Source: Syngnathus acus
Taxonomy: Eukaryota; Chordata; Actinopteri; Syngnathiformes; Syngnathidae
Reading direction: 5' to 3'
Length of the DNA stretch: 64,000 nucleotides
Assembly (NCBI RefSeq): GCF_901709675.1
Contig: NC_051100.1
Span: forward strand, 4,838,001-4,902,000
Translations under genes and position numbers: made by a program
Notes under the pieces: generated by a model
Databases searched by the model: none
What the model saw: only the letters and a program-made list of their open reading frames with translations
Told to the model about the DNA's origin: nothing
In this document: in pieces, positions 25,030 to 35,664 of the stretch
How positions within the stretch are numbered: position 1 is the stretch's first letter
Layout of the letters: every line of letters begins with the position of its first letter

Positions 25030-26095
25030 AGAAATATCCTTTAATTGTAAGGCTACGGGGGGGTCCGCCACTCCGCGCTCTCTTCTTTCCGCGCGTCTTC
25101 CTCCTGAGTGCGCGTCGTGCGCTGAAATATTCATGACACAGACACACACACAGAAAAAATAAATAAAAATCCAGTTGAGGTCAATAAATTGATAGCTGGC
25201 ATTGATGTTTGATGTGACGAGGCTCCTCTTTACGTGGATGAGTCTGGTCCACTCGTGATGCATCCGTGCTCCGGAACCGCCGCGTCGTCCTCTTCTTTTT
25301 CTGTTGCAACTTCTCCAGAAGTGAAGTGTCCTCGCCGTGTCCGCGGGCATCCGTCACGCCACGCACGTCTGGTCACAGTGCAGCAGGAGCGGCGGCGGTG
25401 TGGACGTGTGTATCCCCCCACCACAACCCCCCCCCTCAACGCCCCTTTTTCCCTCTCGTGTCATCATGTTGTGCGTCTTTCTCCATCTCCTTCCAGTCTT
25501 TTTCTAGTCGGCTCGTCGGGAGAAGCAAGCTGCACTCGCTGCAGTCACGTGATCGGCACGGGACCGTGGCGTGGACTTTCTCCCCCCCACTCCACCCTTC
25601 CCCAGTTTGCCTCAGTAATAATTTGAAAGCGTGTGTGCACGCTCCCCCTCCTCTCCCTCTTCATCCTCCTCCTCCTCATCCTCCCGCATCTTCCTCTCCT
25701 CCTTCTCCTCACCGGCTGCTGGAGGAGGGCGGGAGCGGCAAGTCTCTCTCACCCGGGCTCGTATGCATGTCCAATCCGTCCCCCTCCCCTCCTTCTCCGG
25801 AGCAGCTTTCCCGCGGAACTCATCATTTGACTGGCTGCTTCTAGCGGCTCTGGACGTCTAGCTGTGGTTTTTTTCTTTTTAATTTCAATTTTTTTTAATT
25901 TTGTGCTTGAGCGGAGCCCGGGGGGCGGGAGTGTGGTGGTGTGGTGGTGGGTCGCTCCATCCGTTTGGACCAGTTGGACTATACAGGACAGCCAAGCAGT
26001 AGCGCTTCTTCCTGTTTTTTTTTTCTTTTTTCTCCCCCCCCGGTTGGTTTTTGCGTTCCTTTTTGGATGAGCTGCTTGCGCTGCTGCATGCTGCC
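25030..26095 (+). promoter_or_regulatory. grid1: CpG-rich promoter region and 5' leader of grid1
   Basis: The kilobase before the start codon is visibly rich in CG dinucleotides and C/T tracts, unlike the AT-rich DNA to its left. It contains a GC box (GGGGCGGGA, 25922-25930), a TCACGTGA palindrome (25545-25552) and long CCT/TCC-type pyrimidine runs (25640-25720). No clear TATA box was found at a fixed distance from the start codon. This suits a TATA-less, CpG-island neuronal promoter with dispersed start sites. The exact transcription start and any noncoding first exon cannot be placed. Long plus-strand open frames here (up to 192 codons) are low-complexity Ser/Pro-rich and are not considered genes. 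Confidence 0.6.
25545..25552. promoter_or_regulatory. Palindromic E-box (TCACGTGA)
   Basis: A perfect 8-base palindrome with a CACGTG core, the kind bound by USF, MITF/TFE or Myc-type bHLH-zip factors. It lies about 550 bases before the grid1 start codon, inside the CpG-rich region. Binding is inferred from the motif only. Confidence 0.35.
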
Positions 26096-26174
26096 ATGGA
26101 GCTGCTGCTGGTCTGCCTCTCGTTGTGGATATTGCAATGCAACTCGGCCAAAGGGGACTCCATCATACACATCG
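26096..26174 (+). CDS. grid1: Glutamate receptor delta-1 (GluD1), coding exon 1
   Basis: First coding exon of a delta-type ionotropic glutamate receptor, a postsynaptic membrane protein. In the family it works mainly as a synaptic organiser that binds cerebellins through its extracellular amino-terminal domain, rather than as a classical glutamate-gated channel. The exon encodes 26 codons plus one base. Residues 1 to about 18 form a hydrophobic signal peptide (MELLLVCLSLWILQCNSA), and the mature start KGDSIIHIG matches the DSIIHIG opening of GluD1 and GluD2. The start was chosen because it sits in a strong context (gccATGg), gives a signal peptide of the right length and keeps frame into exon 2. 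The exon ends at a GT donor (g|gtaagc), leaving phase 1. Assignment to delta-1 rather than delta-2 comes from exon 2. The transcription start is not visible. I recognised the family from memory, without a database search. Confidence 0.93.
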
Positions 26175-27222
26175 GTAAGCCAAGCCGTACGCGCAGGTGA
26201 AATGAGAAGCATCAGGCGGAAACGGTTGCGGCGCTCTGCGCATTTCTCTGTCTCCGCTTTTGGGGTTCACTTCATCTCTCCGGGGCTGAAAAGTTCTTTG
26301 GTGCATGCCAGCTCCTTGAATGGTCACAGCCGTCCAGCGGTTTTTGCTGCGTGTTTGTGTCACACGTGCTGCTCAAATGCGCATTTGGAACAAGAAGCAA
26401 CTGTTTTCTGTTGGTGGTGGGAAGGGAGGGGTGGGGGAGTGCGTGTGGGGGGGCTGTGGCTCGGGCTTGCGATAGCCCCGAATGGATGAGGCGTAGCGCC
26501 CCGTCTTTATGTCGCCAAGGCTCAACTTCCACCGGGACGTGACTGTCATGTCAATTAAGAGCAGCGAGGAAGGACGTCAGTGGACTTTTTAGCCATGCTA
26601 AACGCATAGAGAGCCTCTTTGTGCGCCGCGCACCGGTTCTGCCTCCGACCCCCTCCCATCCCCACGAGAACGAGTCGGCTCCCCTCAAAACTTCCCCTCC
26701 TCACCCCCCCCCCCTGAAAAAAAATAATATTGAGCTGCAGTGTTAAAACACCAAACATGTTAGCTGCGCAGTGAGCATGCAGCAGTGCTTCTCACTTTTT
26801 TTTTTTTTTTTTTGCTGCAACAGTCTGGGCCAGCAGCAGGTGCTCTGTCATCAGCTTTAGTGCAGCACTGGGACTTCATCCAAGTCGTATTGGCTGATGC
26901 ACGTCAGCGGGCACCAAATATACTTCTACTTTCCGGAAAAGCCACCCCCCCACTGATATACACCCCGTCTGACAGTGATGCCATAAACAGACAAGCAAAA
27001 GGATGGAGAGTGGAGTGGGCTGTTATTTCTTTGCTTTGCCCCACAAACACGTTAACACGCACACATGCATCGAGGGTTGGACCGCCTGTGTCGCTATCCG
27101 TGGTCCTGTCACAACAGGCCAGTTTTAACAATTGTCGAATGCTCCCACAAAGCAAAATGGTGGCTGCACATATCTTCTAGAATTCTCCCAGAAAACCACA
27201 AATTGTTTTTGTTATTCCACAG
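26175..27222 (+). other. grid1: grid1 intron 1
   Basis: A 1,048-base intron bounded by GTAAGC and a polypyrimidine/CACAG acceptor. It is phase 1. It continues the CpG-rich character of the promoter for its first few hundred bases, then has a C-run with A-run near 26705-26725 and a T-run near 26799-26813. No coding exon or mobile element is recognisable inside it. Open frames crossing it (for example the frame running to 26489) are intronic read-through. Confidence 0.85.
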
Positions 27223-27378
27223 GTGCCATATTTGAGGAGAATGCCGTCAAGGATGACGAGATTTTCCAGCTGGCCATCTCGGACCTGAGTCTGAATGATG
27301 ACATCTTACAAAGCGAGAAGATCACCCACTCTGTCAAGCTCATTGAGCCCAACAACCCTTTCCAGGCTGTGCAGGAAG
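27223..27378 (+). CDS. grid1: Glutamate receptor delta-1 (GluD1), coding exon 2 (start of amino-terminal domain)
   Basis: Second coding exon, 156 bases, preceded by a T-rich tract and an AG acceptor (ttccacag) and followed by a GT donor (gaag|gtaggc). Both ends are phase 1, so it joins exon 1 in frame. It encodes residues 27 to 78, starting [20 protein letters not shown] and continuing through [20 protein letters not shown] to NNPFQAVQE. This is the first part of the extracellular, periplasmic-binding-protein-like amino-terminal domain. The words [20 protein letters not shown] and NNPFQAVQE fit delta-1; delta-2 has a different DLNQNEEILQTEKIT-type segment. The frame stays open into the intron only by chance. 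The rest of the receptor (remaining amino-terminal domain, ligand-binding lobes, channel, C-terminal tail) must lie beyond the window. In teleosts this could be either grid1 duplicate. Confidence 0.95.
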
Positions 27379-27415
27379 GTAGGCACATGAACTTTTTCTT
27401 TGGAATGTCGCCCTT

Positions 27416-27840
27416 TAGAAAAATGACATTGGAGAAAGAGAGGGAGGGCAGCAGGGTTGGGAGGAGGGGCAGAATGGGTTGATGGCTTCAAAGTTGGGGC
27501 CAGGAGAAGGCAGAACATTTGGAAGGTAAGTTTGCTGAAAGAAAGAAAATAAAAGGTACTGGAAGCTGGGAAAGAAAGATGGACACGTGCAAGGAAGGGA
27601 TGGGGAGAGGGAAAACAGAAATAAAGAATGGAGGGAAGGCAGAAAAGAAGAATGAGCATGGAAGAACCTAGACAGGGGACGTGGGAAGTATTTGATGAAA
27701 GAAAGAAAGAAGGAAGCAGCAAGTGGGTGGGTGGGTGAAAGACAGGTCGGGTGACAGAAAGAAGGGAATAAGGCGTGAGTGAGAGAATTGAAGGGAGGAG
27801 GGAGGGCAGGCAGGAAGGAATGAAAAGAAAGGGGAGAAGG
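27416..27840. repeat. Purine-rich (GGAA/GAAA/GGGA) tract just after exon 2
   Basis: About 425 bases strongly biased to G and A on the plus strand, with GAAA, GGAA, GGGT and GGGA units. The bias creates long Ser/Pro/Phe/Leu-rich open frames on the minus strand (to 237 codons), which are low-complexity artefacts. It lies 40 bases after the exon 2 donor. Confidence 0.85.
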
Positions 27841-28920
27841 TCTACTTCCTGTTGCTGGCAGCGTTGCTGCTGTCTGCATCTCAGCGTGTGTGTTTGCACG
27901 CCAAGGTGGCAGTGGTGAGTCGCACTCCACATAACACAAATTCCAAACGAGCAAAAAATGCACTTTCGAATCAAAGGTATGAAAAAAATGCTGTTTTCGA
28001 TGTGCGTTTCATACATCATTCAATGCACGTTTAAAAGATCAACGACTCGCAGAATGAATGTTGGACGTAAACAACAAAATAATACGTCATTGTTTTTTCA
28101 GTGCAAAGAAATCGGCAGCCAAAGGCAGCAATAAAAAAAAATAAAAAAATAAATCACATTTCTTGACTTTTGGGGTAGCTGGCGAGTCTCAATGCAACTC
28201 GGTGGGCGCTGCAAAGATAATTTGTCACCGATATTGTTTCATGGCTTATTTCCTGTGGTGGCGCTCCCCGTCGCTAGCGTTGATTGACCATCCGTCTTAA
28301 TTACACTTCCCACTGTTTTGGAGGTGTTATAGAAACGGCGGAACGTTGAGGGGTGGGGGATCGATGCGAACCCCGCCCTCGCGCGGCATTGATTGACAGG
28401 TGGCATAGGTTGACCTTTGGCTTTGCTCTTTCCCGGGCCGCCCTCCCGCCGCAGCGAAAGGGGAGGGTCTGCGAACGACAATGAGATCATTGAGGAAGAA
28501 CGTCGGCGGTGGCTGACAGAGAGTTGAATAAACATGAGTGGACACGGGAGTTAAGAAGGCCGCTGATGAGGAAAATGTGCTTGCCAAGGGTGGGGGAGGA
28601 CTTGCAGTGTCACGTTTGTCCTTAGGTGGCTTTCTCGCGTCCTTGCCTGCAAACTTTCAAGTCCTCTTGTGAGCCACGGGACCGATGACTAAACGCATTT
28701 GCCACGGAAACCTGCAAAATATTGTCATTGAGTGTCGACCGTCGTGGCGACCGTCGCACGTCCCAAGTGGCACTCGTATCATAATTTCAGCTGTTACGAT
28801 TAATCGATTGGCAACTCCGTTATAAATGAGGATAAATCGACAAATCATACAATTTCATAACAATACACTAACATCAATATAGTATGTTATATAGTAATAT
28901 TTCATAATATTACCTTGTGT

Positions 28921-29017
28921 CCAAAATTCCCCAAACCATGGTTAGGTTGATTGAGACTCTAAATTGTCCATTTTATTTTTTATTTATTTTTTGCTCTATA
29001 TACACTGAAGTCGGCTC
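28921..29017 (+). mobile_element. Decayed fragment of the SINE body
   Basis: The segment ccccaaaccatggttaggtt followed by gattgagactctaaattgtcc parallels the middle of the intact SINE (aaacatgcttggtaggccga, then ttgaagactccaaattgtcc, about 5297-5341). A later ggctccag word at about 29010 may be the corresponding 3' portion, separated by T-rich filler. No promoter boxes or tail remain. It lies in grid1 intron 2. Confidence 0.55.
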
Positions 29018-30853
29018 CAGTTGGGCACTTTGACGTTCTCGAAGGCTCAGTAGAGCAGCGAACGCAAAAAAAAACAAGGTGGTTTTCCGCTATTTGGAGT
29101 GGATCGTTTGAATAATTGATGGCAACGTGCAGTACACACCTGAAAAAAACCACAGCGGGCCAAAATCATATGCATCACGCTAGTGTGCTACTTGCGTTCT
29201 CTTCCTGCGCTTTGACGTATTGCTGCCAGGAAAGCAACATTTGTCTCTTTTACGGTGGTAGCCCGGCCGCCGTGAATACACGACAGGATGCGGAGGCGTT
29301 ATCTCCCAAGGTGGCAAAGTTGCGCTGATTGATGCGCTAATCCGGGCTAGTGGGACCAACCCAATCCTTGCCAATAGAAATTATATTGCAGTATTGACAC
29401 TTTTTAAAAAAAAAATTATTGTTACTGTTAAGCACTCCCAATCTCATATTCTCCCTACTAACTTCAGTTTTCGATTTGTAGTGCAGTCCATTTAGTTTCC
29501 TCTGCCTATTTTTAAACCTCGGCTGAAATGAGCCCGTTCTAAGGCAATCTCTCATGCAAATAAGCTCACTCCCTCAACAACTTTCCAACCAACGGAACTT
29601 TCCCCACATTTTTTAAGAAAAGTTAACTTTGTGTGTTTGAGAGGGAAAATGTTTTCTCGTATTACTCATAAGACTTCAGCACAACCTCAGCAATTGATTT
29701 GCAACTTGTAGGTGTTGTACCGGCTCACAGTTTTATTTCTGTTCTCCGAGGTGGGAGGAGATTTTTGGACCACAGAGTAGATTTATGTAAGTTAACTCCT
29801 GGTGATAAGAAACTTTGGAGATTGACAAAGTGGGAATGATTTAACGCCTCGGGAGAGAGGAAGAAGATTCATCCTTCGGGGTATCGTGAATGAACAAATT
29901 CCAACAACTGGGTGGGAAGATTTTCAGCCTGCCCCTGGCACAATATGGAGAGTCTCAAAAAAAGGAGTGGATCTTTTGCTGCTTGCGTCTCAGAGTAAAA
30001 CGATGCCTTCACGTTTTTTTTTTTTTTTGGTCAACCCGAGTGAACGACAATTGAAAGCCACTTAGTGCAGGTAGACGCGCGCTCATTCGCTGTGGCTGTA
30101 ATTTGTTGAGTGTTCTGCCCCACCGAGTCCATTTTCCACCGGCGCCGCCGGCGTGTCACCCCTGCCAAGGACATCTTCATCCCTTTCGGCTTTTCCGTCC
30201 GTTTAAGGCGAGCTCCAACTTTTTTTTTTCCCCCCGCCCTTCCCCAACTGTGCGCAATCTGTCATGACAAAAGGTGAAAAGACGGTTCATTTGAAGATGT
30301 CGGCACGGGTAATTTCATCCGCCATCTGATTCTCGGGTTTATGACAACTCATTACTCGCCGTGCTCTAAATGTGATGGAACGTTGCCCGTTCACTATTAC
30401 TGTGCCCGTGAATTTAATAATGCCGCATAAATCTTGGTAATGGATTTGTTTGTTTGGATGTCTTTTCCGGCGGCTCGGGCACACAGGGAAGGGGGCGCGA
30501 GGGCCGTGGCGTTTTCGCCCGCCCGGTTAATTACGCCGCGGTTATTTTAATCCGCGTAAAGGTTCTGCTACCCTAATCAGCTAAGTGACGCTGCGGCAGA
30601 GGTGGAGTGCACCTTTCACCGTTTAATATCCTCTGTGTTTGCGAAGGGTTAATTCCGAGATTAGTGGCGTGCCGCTGGGGCCGGAAAGGCCTTCCTTGCT
30701 GGCCTAAACAATATCGGAAGAGGATCGGAAATGATACTCTCAGTAACACAAAGTCAATTTAAGAGAGCCTTCGGAATCAGGAATGCCGGACGATGTAACA
30801 AACTATATTAATACTAGGACCGTTTCCAGGTTTGAAAAATTGCCTCTGAAAAT

Positions 30854-30878
30854 TAGCTAGCTAGCCAGCCAGCTAGCC
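30854..30878. repeat. (AGCT/AGCC)n short repeat
   Basis: tagctagctagccagccagc tagcc, a degenerate four-base tandem repeat. Confidence 0.75.
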
Positions 30879-31624
30879 TACAATACCACCGGAAGAAGAC
30901 TTCCCTGGTGTCATTGGGGAAATGTTGATTCTGAACCGACAGTCAATATTGCATAATATTGATGGCTTTGTTATGAGTGAAGGCTCAGATACCAAAATCA
31001 CTGGCCGCCACTGCTCAAGATGGTTACCTGAAGCGCAAATATCCCTGCCAGTTCCTCGCCTCCCCGTCAGCGGCAATTCTCCAAAGTACTCCCGCATGCG
31101 AGTGGGCTGTACAAAGCGCCGTGCTCATTTTTATGGACGGGTTTATTCGTGAGACGATGGTTACATGCCGTACAGGTGGGTTATTGTCACGAGGCGCTTG
31201 TGAGTTTGCACTTCTAAGCAATTAATCCCCATTGGGCTTTGCGCATTTGCCAAGTTCTGCCGTCCCACGCTACGCAACCGGCGCTTCAACACAAACACGG
31301 TCGATGTTGACTCATCCGCCGAGAGAGCACCTGACATTTGCCGGCTCACGTGTTTTCTTACGCGTCATGTTTCCATCGCTATTTGCTGTCGAGTTAGCAG
31401 GATAACACAAAACTGACATTTTGCGGCACGGGAATGAGGGGGGGGGGCAAGGGCCATGGAAGAAGCAATTACATTTTCTACGGCCTTCTCCTATGAATTA
31501 AGCAAGTCTAGTTGTAAAAAAACATATCTGTACTTTACTTGAGCATGTATTCTGGATGTTTTCTGGAAAAGAATACAGATGTAGCTCTGCTCCCTGGATT
31601 TTACAGACCATTAGGTGCACCGTC

Positions 31625-31699
31625 TTAACTCATTCCCTGGCAGTCCAGTTAAAATGGATTTTTGACGTCTATAGCCGTCATTGGTAGTGAATGAGTTAA
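31625..31699. mobile_element. 75-bp TTAA-ended inverted-repeat element (MITE-like)
   Basis: The segment starts TTAACTCATTCCCTGGCAGT and ends with the reverse complement of TTAACTCATTCACTACCAAT, so the first and last roughly 20 bases are imperfect inverted repeats. The centre contains aaaatggatttttgacgtct and atagccgtc. The whole can fold into one hairpin. The outer TTAA on both sides would fit piggyBac-type target duplication or simply belong to the repeat. A second partial copy lies at 53133-53166. Similar 'ACTCATTCACTGCCA' repeats occur in many fish genomes. Confidence 0.6.
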
Positions 31700-32903
31700 T
31701 GGGCCTCGAACGAATGGGTCTATTGAAAAAGTCATACATACTCTCCTCTCCTTGAAAGACTTTCTGACCGACGGTCCTTCAGAAAGACCATTTCAAGTCT
31801 CCCTCCTTTTGCTACGAAGAAGCAGAATCTCTGCTGGTTTGAGCCATTTCCCAGCCTGATGGCCCTCGCCGCACGTCTCCAGCAGCAATCTTAAAGTGGC
31901 CTTTGTTTGCGACGCTTCTCCTTGACGTGCCTCTTCACGCTTTGGGCTTTAAAACAGCGCACTGACGCATCCTCGTCTCAAGCCTGTTATTGTCCTTGTG
32001 TCATGTCGGACGGTTGCAAATGGCACCGGCGTCCATCTACCTGCAGTTTTTGTAGAATTTGGAATCTTAATCGAATTTGCAATCACATATACGGTCGGCT
32101 TCAAAATACAATAAAAATCCGCAGATTTCTGATTTTTCAAAGCGCCAATACCGGCTTGTTAAATTTGTCCGAATGCATGATTGCGGGCAAATCTGCCTTT
32201 TATTTTGTAGTATTTCCAGGGTAGCGCTGAATATGTATTTGGATCCTTACGTAAAGCCTTGTTATCGAGACATCGTAGAACTGTGGTAAATTGCAGAAAG
32301 ATGAATATCTACTTTTATGGTTGGAGAATCGATGTCCTGCCTCCTGATAAGTTGACAAAAACACGTTGAATGGCCGCCGCCTTGCTTGGCTTCAATGGTC
32401 TCGTAGCAACACCGTCGCTCGCCTAAGAGCCCGCATGGCAGCCATTCACGCTTTTGCCCGTGCCACTTTGCGCAACAAATGTGCGATTTCTCAGTACATC
32501 AGAGAGCTCGGACACGATCATACATCCTCGTCGGAAAATAGTCATATGGATTATGCAGAGTGTCCTGCTTTGCTTTTGTGCACTTTTTTCCCCCCTTTCT
32601 ACACGTCCTTTAATCATTTAAGGTTCCATCTGCGAGGATGTACCTAGACTTTTTTATCAGGTTATGTCTGAGTGAAGTTGTGCGTGTGATGTGACCTGGA
32701 GTACACTTTGAGTTGGCACAGACGTCCTTTTTTTTTTTTTTTTTTAGGAACATCCATAGTCAGCAATGTCTGCTAAGCTGTACCTGGAAATAGAATGGGG
32801 AAAGATGGATAACGTGTGCCAGAAGTAGAACGTATGAGGGTCAAGCTCGCGACGTGCATTACCTGCGCTCGACCGTATCAGATTGTGTAACACCATCTTT
32901 TAT

Positions 32904-32953
32904 ACATGGATGCATCCATTTTCCATAGCGCTTGTCCTCATTTGGGTCACGGG
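32904..32953 (-). mobile_element. SINE 3'-tail fragment, minus strand
   Basis: The plus-strand words atccattttccatagcgctt and gtcctcatttgggtcacggg are the reverse complement of the tail of the fish SINE (..gtgaccc..aagcg..aaaatggatgg). Only about 50 bases remain, so this is a short 3'-end relic in reverse orientation. Confidence 0.55.
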
Positions 32954-34280
32954 TAATGAGAGTCCGACAAACAAACCTCGATAATTTAGTGTTCAGCAAA
33001 GTCTTAATCCTCATAATATTATGCTTCGTTGTCAAAATTTTTGTCATCATAACCAGTTAAAATGAAATTAATTTTCAATCGTCTACTATTATTGAGATTA
33101 TTATTTAAATTTATGCAGCCCTCTTTTTTTTTTTATAGTACAGTATGTATAGTTTTTGGGTGAGGGCGGGCAGCTCTTTGCAATGAAAGGCTCCGGGTGT
33201 TTTTTTTAACTTCCCTGAAATTGTTGATTAATTTCAAAGCTGTCGGAGCAGCGTGGTAAATTTTTGCTGGGCGTTTTAATTTGGGTAAACACAACGGATA
33301 TAATAGACCAAACCCCTCGAAATACCGTGGAAATAAATGATGGAATGGAGAGAGCGAGAGAGATGATAGCAACGCCTGCTTTGCTTTTGCTTAGCTTTGT
33401 TCGTCATAATCCAACCGGCTTTTTTCGCTGCTTTTTCAGGAATTGTGACGTTGGCAAGATCGCGGTGCAAATTTTCACACGACGGCGGGTAGACGTCGAG
33501 CGGGCTGATTTTCAGCGTACCGTTTTCGTTCCTCCACATATTTGAATGAAGACACTCGAGGGAAGTCATTGCGCTAATGGTTACTGAGTGGTTTAGCGAC
33601 TTGGAGGAAGGAATGCGATTTAAAAAAAGTGAATGCAGATGAGGAAAGCGTCAAAGCTCTATTTTCATGTTTGTCAGGTTTGCTCACAGGTGGTCATTAA
33701 TCTTGCTGCCCTTAGTCTGCTGTCCAATATAATTTATCGTTTACATTTTGTAGGAGCTGGATAGGACAAAATCAACACGTGCTAACATGCTAATATTAGC
33801 GTTTTTCCCAAATTGATACGAAGCATTTTGTCTATCACGAGTATATTTATATTTAGTGATTCCTGTTGCCGACAACATGCCGAGTCTGAGCATTAACGCT
33901 GCCCTTTAATGTACCGAAATAATGATTCAGAGAAAATTTATTGCACGTCAAAGTTTGAAAAGGAAAAAATACCCAAATGAATTTCTGAAAATTAAACGAA
34001 TAACTGTGACTGTGTTGAACTTAAAACTGAACTATACTTAACAAATGTTCTGTATTGGATGAAAAAAACAAACTTACAACTCACTGTATTTTAACAGCTC
34101 CTCAACAGTGCTGGCAGATGTTTTGGCTCTCGTTTGAATGTTTTGGCTGAGAAGATCAATTAGGTAAACGCTTTGAGATAAGTTTACATTTTGCCGCTCG
34201 TCTACTGGGACTTCTGTGTGATAGCGTATTGACTCTGATCTTGTTTCAATGTTGTTCCGCTAATGATTGGCAACCTGACA

Positions 34281-34297
34281 ATGGCGCCCCCTATCAG
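34281..34297 (-). promoter_or_regulatory. CTCF-like motif in intron 2
   Basis: On the minus strand, CTGATAGGGGGCGCCAT matches the AGGGGGCGC heart of the CTCF consensus. Confidence 0.33.
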
Positions 34298-34730
34298 ACC
34301 CACCGCACATGTCACTCACGGCCCATTGAGCCGCGTCTTTAACATGCACACGTGTTCCCTTGATATCGCAAACCTCCCGGCGTGAAATCTCATTCCCGTC
34401 TCCGCCCGTGACAGATGTCTGCGCTTTGTCTCGACCCCAAACATTCACCTACCTATTCCCCCCCCTGCCCCCAAGACGACTTTCTTTTGCTTCAGTCCAC
34501 CTGCCGCCGAGCTAGATTGGCCTGTCAATACGGCTCTACCTTTTTGAGTCGGTGAGTCTCCCGCAGGATGTGCGCCGTCCAATCAGATTGCAGCTGATGT
34601 GGCCTTCAGCCCTTGCCCCTGCCGATGAGTCACCGTTCCCGCGTTGTCAGTTTGGCCCTCTCCTCTTTTTGTGCTTCATTCTTATTCGGCCGCATGAACA
34701 AAAATGCTAAGAGATGATGGAGGCTACGAG

Positions 34731-34790
34731 ATGGATGAATGGGTGGGTGGGTGGATGGATGGATGGATGGATGGATGGATGGATGGATGA
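34731..34790. repeat. (GGAT)n / (GGGT)n microsatellite
   Basis: The sequence starts atggatgaat, has three GGGT-type units and then about ten perfect GGAT units. It could have grown from a SINE tail (the SINE also ends in GGATGGATG), but no SINE body adjoins it. Confidence 0.93.
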
Positions 34791-35631
34791 CTCGGAGAGT
34801 TTTTGTGCATCCTGGCATGAAACAATCGTGTATGTGTGTGTGAGTGTGTGTTCCTCCACTCTGTCTATTTGTGCAGGTCCGCTGTACCCAAGATCTTAAT
34901 TAAACTCTCTCAAGGAATATTTTATTCATTATTCGGAAATTAGAAAAGTCAAGAATATACATGGCCGAGTCTCCTCTGTTGATTAGAAAATAACTACTTC
35001 AATGAAAAGAAATAATGGAAAGAATTTCTACGCTATTAATTGATTTTCTTTAGACGTTACGCATTCGTATTGGTCTAGCTTAAGGTAATAGGATTGGATT
35101 AATGTCGTTTATGATTAATTAAACCAAATTATGAGGATTGAGTCCAATTTAATTGGTTTCAATAAACCGTGTATTACGATTAGGACAGTTTGTGTAGGTT
35201 CGGTGGAGTATTAAAACTAACCCAGGTAAAATTCAGACCCCCAATTTAGTGTCTTCAGTTGTTTCTAAAATGAAGAAGGAACCCAGCGTACTCAGAGAAA
35301 ACCCACTTGAGGAGCACTTGAAGCTCTTTGTGACTCTTTGTGGGATTTATTGTCTTAAGATTCGGCTTGGTGTGCTGAAGCTTCTCTTTACAGAGATCCC
35401 AAAAGAACTCGTTTCTCTGGGACACGGCCTTGAAAGAGGTTTGCCAATAAAGCTTTAAGAGTTCATGTCATTCCTACTGCCGCTAGCAGAAACTGCTGCT
35501 CACCAAAATACGGTAGATGAACACAAAACTGGCTATTCCAGTTTTTTATTTTTTGCCAAGTAAGTGCTATGGTGGATGTGCTGAGATAGAAAGCTAGTGG
35601 TCATTAGAGGGCCATTCACTTCTAGTGTGTT

Positions 35632-35633
<2 letters not shown>

Positions 35634-35663
<30 letters not shown>
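35634..35663. repeat. (GT)15 microsatellite
   Basis: A perfect GT dinucleotide run of about 30 bases in grid1 intron 2. Confidence 0.95.

Positions 35664-35664
<1 letters not shown>

Larger units (their letters stand above)
26067..27288 (+). other. Overlapping upstream ORF of grid1 (spliced, 57 codons)
   Basis: An ATG at 26067, with a second in-frame ATG at 26088, lies just before the grid1 start in another frame. Read through the same splice (26174 joined to 27223), it overlaps the receptor coding sequence and stops at TGA 27286-27288 in exon 2, giving a 57-residue Cys/Arg-rich peptide beginning MSCLRCCMLPW. Its ATG contexts (ggATGa, gcATGc) are weaker than the receptor's own gccATGg. If the transcript starts upstream of 26067, such an overlapping frame would normally lower receptor translation and require leaky scanning. 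The frame is a direct reading; a regulatory effect is inferred. It is unlikely to encode a functional protein. Confidence 0.4.

Noticed and set aside
25266-25844. 192-codon plus-strand open frame before grid1
   Set aside because: Ser/Pro/His-rich reading of CpG- and pyrimidine-rich promoter DNA, overlapping other long frames; no known family.
25941-26489. 182-codon frame across grid1 exon 1
   Set aside because: It reads through the exon 1 donor into intron 1; only its spliced form is kept, as the upstream ORF.
27306-28019. 237-codon minus-strand open frame (and a 182-codon one at 27415-27963)
   Set aside because: Composition is Ser/Pro/Leu/Phe low complexity, produced by the purine-rich tract; it overlaps the antisense of grid1 exon 2 and has no recognisable domain.
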